A stretch of DNA of 7,860 nt. Origin: Cellulomonadaceae bacterium (GTDB lineage: Bacteria; Actinomycetota; Actinomycetes; Actinomycetales; Cellulomonadaceae). Within the stretch, counting starts at the first letter, position 1; each line of letters begins with the position of its first letter. The notes beneath the pieces are model-generated. The model was not told the DNA's origin. It was given only the letters and a program-made list of their open reading frames with translations, and did no database searches. Below, piece by piece: positions 5,844 through 7,860 of this stretch. The position numbers and the translations under genes are program-made. The DNA lies in the NCBI GenBank assembly GCA_031282935.1, contig JAITCS010000102.1, positions 1-7,860 on the forward strand, written 5' to 3'.

Positions 5844-7319
5844 CTATGCTAATGGCGGATGCTGGCCAAGCGGCCCACCTTGCGCGGATTGACCGGCGAC
5901 GCACGAGCACGGCAGGTTCGTCGGCGCCGGAGCCGGGGAGGGGTGCGGGTGTACGGTCTCGGCGGCGGCCAACAAAATGCACGACGCCAAGATGGAACCG
6001 GCCAATTCCACGTCGGCCACCGCAAGCATCGAAGGGGCCAAGCGGATGTTGGAATCGTTAGGATCATGCTCGTGCGGGAAAGCCGAACCCGCAGGTGTGA
6101 GCGCCAAACCAGCGCCCGCCGCCAGTTCCACCACCCGCTTGGCCGTACCTGGCAGCACATCCAGCGAAATGAAATACCCACCCTTCGGCATATTCCAGCG
6201 GGCCACCGTAGGCGACCCAGCCACCGCAGGCGACCCGTGCGACCCCCGCAGCCCCGCCCGCAAGGCAGCGTCCAGCGCCACAAACTTCGGCAACAGGATA
6301 GCGCGATGTTTGCCCATCAGGGCGCGCACGTTATCAGGGGATTTCAGATACATAGCATGGCGGTATTGGTTCACTTTGTCCGGCCCGATGGATTGCACTG
6401 CCACCCGGGAGCGCAACCAGGCCAGATTTGTTGGGGACGCGGCAAAGAAAGCCACGCCAGAACCCGCGAAAGTAATCTTTGAGGTGGAAGTGAAGACAAA
6501 AACCCGATCCGGATTTCCGGCTTCAGCCGCGAAACTCAAAACCGGGCGGGCGGGCACACAATCATCGGTCAAATGATGAATCCCGTAAGCGTCATCCCAA
6601 AATATACGGAAATCAGGAGCGGCTGTGGGCATTGAGAACAGCGCGCGCGCTTTTTCCTCAGATAACGTGGCTCCGGTGGGGTTGGAATAAGTGGGCACAA
6701 TCCACATGCCCTTAATTGACGAGTCTTTGGCCACTAAAGAGGCAATAAGACAAACATCTGGCCCATCGTCCAGCATTGGAACCGGAATCATCTCGATGCC
6801 CAATTCGGCACAAATCGAAAAATGTCTATCGTAACCGGGCACGGGACAAATGAACTTTACGGGCTTCCCATCGTAAATATCCGCTATCCAAGGCCGCTGC
6901 GAACCGGGCACCCCAAATAGCAACGCGAACATTGCAGTGTCATGCATCAAACGCAGGGAACCGTTTGCTAAAGCTAAAAACTGCGCAACCGGAATGTTTA
7001 ACAACTCAGCGAATATCGAACGTAATTCCAGCAAACCGTCAGGCCCACCGTAATTACGAATGTCGAAACCTTCAGCGGAAACGTGATGCCCAATCCCCGG
7101 ATCGGCTAACAATTCTTCCGACAAATCTAGCTGGGCAGGCGATGGCTTTCCGCGTTGCAAATCCAGTTTCAACCCGCGCGATTGCCAACCGGCGTAGTCG
7201 GCCTCCAACTGGTTGAAATTATGAAGCTCGCCAAGTTCTGGCGGCACACTCCAACCAAGCTCAGCCGCGCCACTAAGCTCAGCCGAACCGGTCAAGCCAA
7301 GCCCGCCCGCGCCGGTCAA
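5844..7319 (-). CDS. PLP-dependent aspartate aminotransferase (actinobacterial AspT-like family)
   Basis: A fold-type I aminotransferase resembling Corynebacterium glutamicum AspT, which transfers the amino group of aspartate to 2-oxoglutarate. The product is 491 aa from the TTG at 7317-7319; the family is usually about 420-440. Numbered from that [14 protein letters not shown] about 50-60, RNYGGPDG from 88, [13 protein letters not shown] 157-169, SNPTG with N213, FWDDAYGIH with D242/D243 and Y245, [11 protein letters not shown] with probable PLP lysine K281, and NIRLAPS with R426 for the substrate carboxylate. TTG is preferred because it overlaps the stress-protein TGA (TTGA) and has AGGCGG 8 nt upstream. 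GTG at 7353-7355 (503 aa) or GTG at 7245-7247 (467 aa) are alternatives. There is an Ala/Gly-rich N-terminus and an unmatched Pro-rich C-terminal tail of about 35 residues. Substrate specificity is inferred. Confidence 0.85.
   Translation of the reverse strand: MTGAGGLGLTGSAELSGAAELGWSVPPELGELHNFNQLEADYAGWQSRGLKLDLQRGKPSPAQLDLSEELLADPGIGHHVSAEGFDIRNYGGPDGLLELRSIFAELLNIPVAQFLALANGSLRLMHDTAMFALLFGVPGSQRPWIADIYDGKPVKFICPVPGYDRHFSICAELGIEMIPVPMLDDGPDVCLIASLVAKDSSIKGMWIVPTYSNPTGATLSEEKARALFSMPTAAPDFRIFWDDAYGIHHLTDDCVPARPVLSFAAEAGNPDRVFVFTSTSKITFAGSGVAFFAASPTNLAWLRSRVAVQSIGPDKVNQYRHAMYLKSPDNVRALMGKHRAILLPKFVALDAALRAGLRGSHGSPAVAGSPTVARWNMPKGGYFISLDVLPGTAKRVVELAAGAGLALTPAGSAFPHEHDPNDSNIRLAPSMLAVADVELAGSILASCILLAAAETVHPHPSPAPAPTNLPCSCVAGQSAQGGPLGQHPPLA
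6203..6238 (-). repeat. 18-bp tandem repeat inside the aminotransferase gene
   Basis: Two adjacent 18-bp units (6203-6220 and 6221-6238) both begin CCACCG(T/C)AGGCGACCC and differ at about three positions. They encode the six-residue repeat [12 protein letters not shown], which sits in a loop just before the [14 protein letters not shown] strand. C. glutamicum AspT, as I remember it, has a shorter connection there. This is an in-frame expansion that should be tolerated in a surface loop. Confidence 0.8.
7255..7290 (-). repeat. 18-bp tandem repeat near the aminotransferase 5' end
   Basis: Units at 7255-7272 and 7273-7290 share C(C/T)AAGCTCAGCCG with one mismatch in 13, and a more degenerate copy may follow around 7292-7309. 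They encode [12 protein letters not shown] in the Ala/Gly-rich N-terminal region upstream of the conserved aminotransferase domain. This low-complexity stretch makes the true start hard to fix. Confidence 0.65.
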
Positions 7320-7860
7320 TCTACCGACCGCCTGGGAACCACCAGCACCGGACACGCCGAGTGGTGCAACACGGCCTGCGAGGTTGAACCCATCAGCAGC
7401 CCCCGGAACCCGCCGCGCCCGCGCGAGCCGACCACCACCAGATCAGCAGCCCGCGAGAACTCCACCAGCAGGTCAGCCCCGGCGCCGTCCAAAACAACAC
7501 TGCGCAGCTTCACCTTTGGGTGTTTGGACTTGGTTCTTTCCATGCGCTGCGCCAGGGACGACTTCACGCCTTCAAGAACTTTTTCGTGGTCAACATCTTG
7601 GGGCAGCCAAGCGGCAACCCCACCCGAGGCGCTTACCGGCACGGCGGCCAGTGCCACGATCTCAGAATCCCAGGCTTCGGCGTAATTCAGCGCGTGATCT
7701 AGGGCCCAAGAGGCGGAGGACGAGCCGTCATGCCCAACCACAATGCGGTTGATTTGGTAATCAGCGCCCTCTTGCGGGCGCCCATGATGCGGCACCACCA
7801 CCACCGGGCAAGCCGAGTGGGCGGGCACCGCTGAGGATACCGCCCCCAAAAGCCGTTCCG
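7316..7860 (-). CDS. Tandem universal stress protein (UspA family), N-terminus beyond right edge
   Basis: At least 181 codons are present, and the frame is open through the right edge. The first residues in the window, ERLLGAVSSAVPAHSACPVVVVP, are the end of one Usp domain. After a short linker, a complete second Usp domain starts at INRIVVGHDGSSSAS. It carries the ATP-binding signature G-x2-G-x9-G-S in GSRGRGGFRGLLMGS and ends [20 protein letters not shown]. Two-domain, nucleotide-binding Usp proteins are common in actinobacteria and are linked to hypoxia, starvation and dormancy responses; the trigger here is unknown. The true start lies outside the window; the in-frame TTG at 7847-7849 is not a start because the domain is already under way. 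Its TGA overlaps the likely TTG of the aminotransferase gene. The region is GC-rich (44 of 60 at 7381-7440). Confidence 0.93.
   Translation of the reverse strand, partial: ERLLGAVSSAVPAHSACPVVVVPHHGRPQEGADYQINRIVVGHDGSSSASWALDHALNYAEAWDSEIVALAAVPVSASGGVAAWLPQDVDHEKVLEGVKSSLAQRMERTKSKHPKVKLRSVVLDGAGADLLVEFSRAADLVVVGSRGRGGFRGLLMGSTSQAVLHHSACPVLVVPRRSVD

Noticed and set aside
5859..6576. Two overlapping plus-strand open frames opposite the aminotransferase
   Set aside because: Both are shadows of a gene with clear PLP-enzyme motifs. The products are low-complexity Arg/Ala/Pro-rich and no good ribosome-binding site is seen.
7155..7752. Plus-strand open frames opposite the stress protein
   Set aside because: The minus frame encodes a complete Usp domain with its ATP-binding signature. 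The plus frames are GC-driven artefacts.
1..7860. A new defence, mobile or biosynthetic system
   Set aside because: All recognised genes are housekeeping or stress enzymes in one orientation. There is no transposase, integrase, nuclease-toxin pair or cluster of unknown genes.

Overview
The window reads as a chromosomal block from a high-to-medium GC actinobacterium. All eight genes supported here lie on the minus strand, so transcription runs from high to low coordinates. The lineage call rests on the actinobacterial character of PNPase, of the Corynebacterium-AspT-type aminotransferase and of the tandem universal stress protein, and on the order rpsO-pnp-M16 peptidase, which I recall from Mycobacterium and Streptomyces. 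I cannot name a genus.

In transcription order: (1) the 3' part of a two-domain universal stress protein, cut by the right edge; (2) a PLP-dependent aspartate aminotransferase-like protein whose likely TTG start overlaps the stress-protein stop; (3) thyA, starting 1-4 nt after the aminotransferase stop; (4) folA, after a 129-nt spacer; (5) a protein with two CDGSH iron-sulfur motifs flanking a third cysteine-containing segment; (6) rpsO (ribosomal protein S15) with a structured leader; (7) pnp (polynucleotide phosphorylase), with a duplicated S1 domain; (8) the first codons of an M16-family zinc peptidase, cut by the left edge. thyA and folA form a folate/dTMP module: ThyA turns methylene-THF into DHF and FolA regenerates THF. 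rpsO, pnp and the M16 gene form a classical translation/RNA-decay operon.

No CRISPR array, insertion sequence, tRNA, rRNA or phage gene is visible, and I see no evidence of a wholly new multi-gene system. The points worth a second look are local. They are the tandem S1 domain in PNPase, three hairpins filling the rpsO-pnp spacer, a possible S15 leader switch that could hide the rpsO Shine-Dalgarno, and a 21-bp triple repeat that multiplies the last seven codons of folA with its stop. There are also 18-bp and 9-bp tandem repeats elsewhere, and abrupt GC changes inside single genes (sampled 60-base lines run from 42% to 80% GC).

Starts were re-evaluated by eye. pnp is placed at a GTG with a strong Shine-Dalgarno rather than at an upstream ATG. 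The aminotransferase is placed at an overlapping TTG, with lower confidence.
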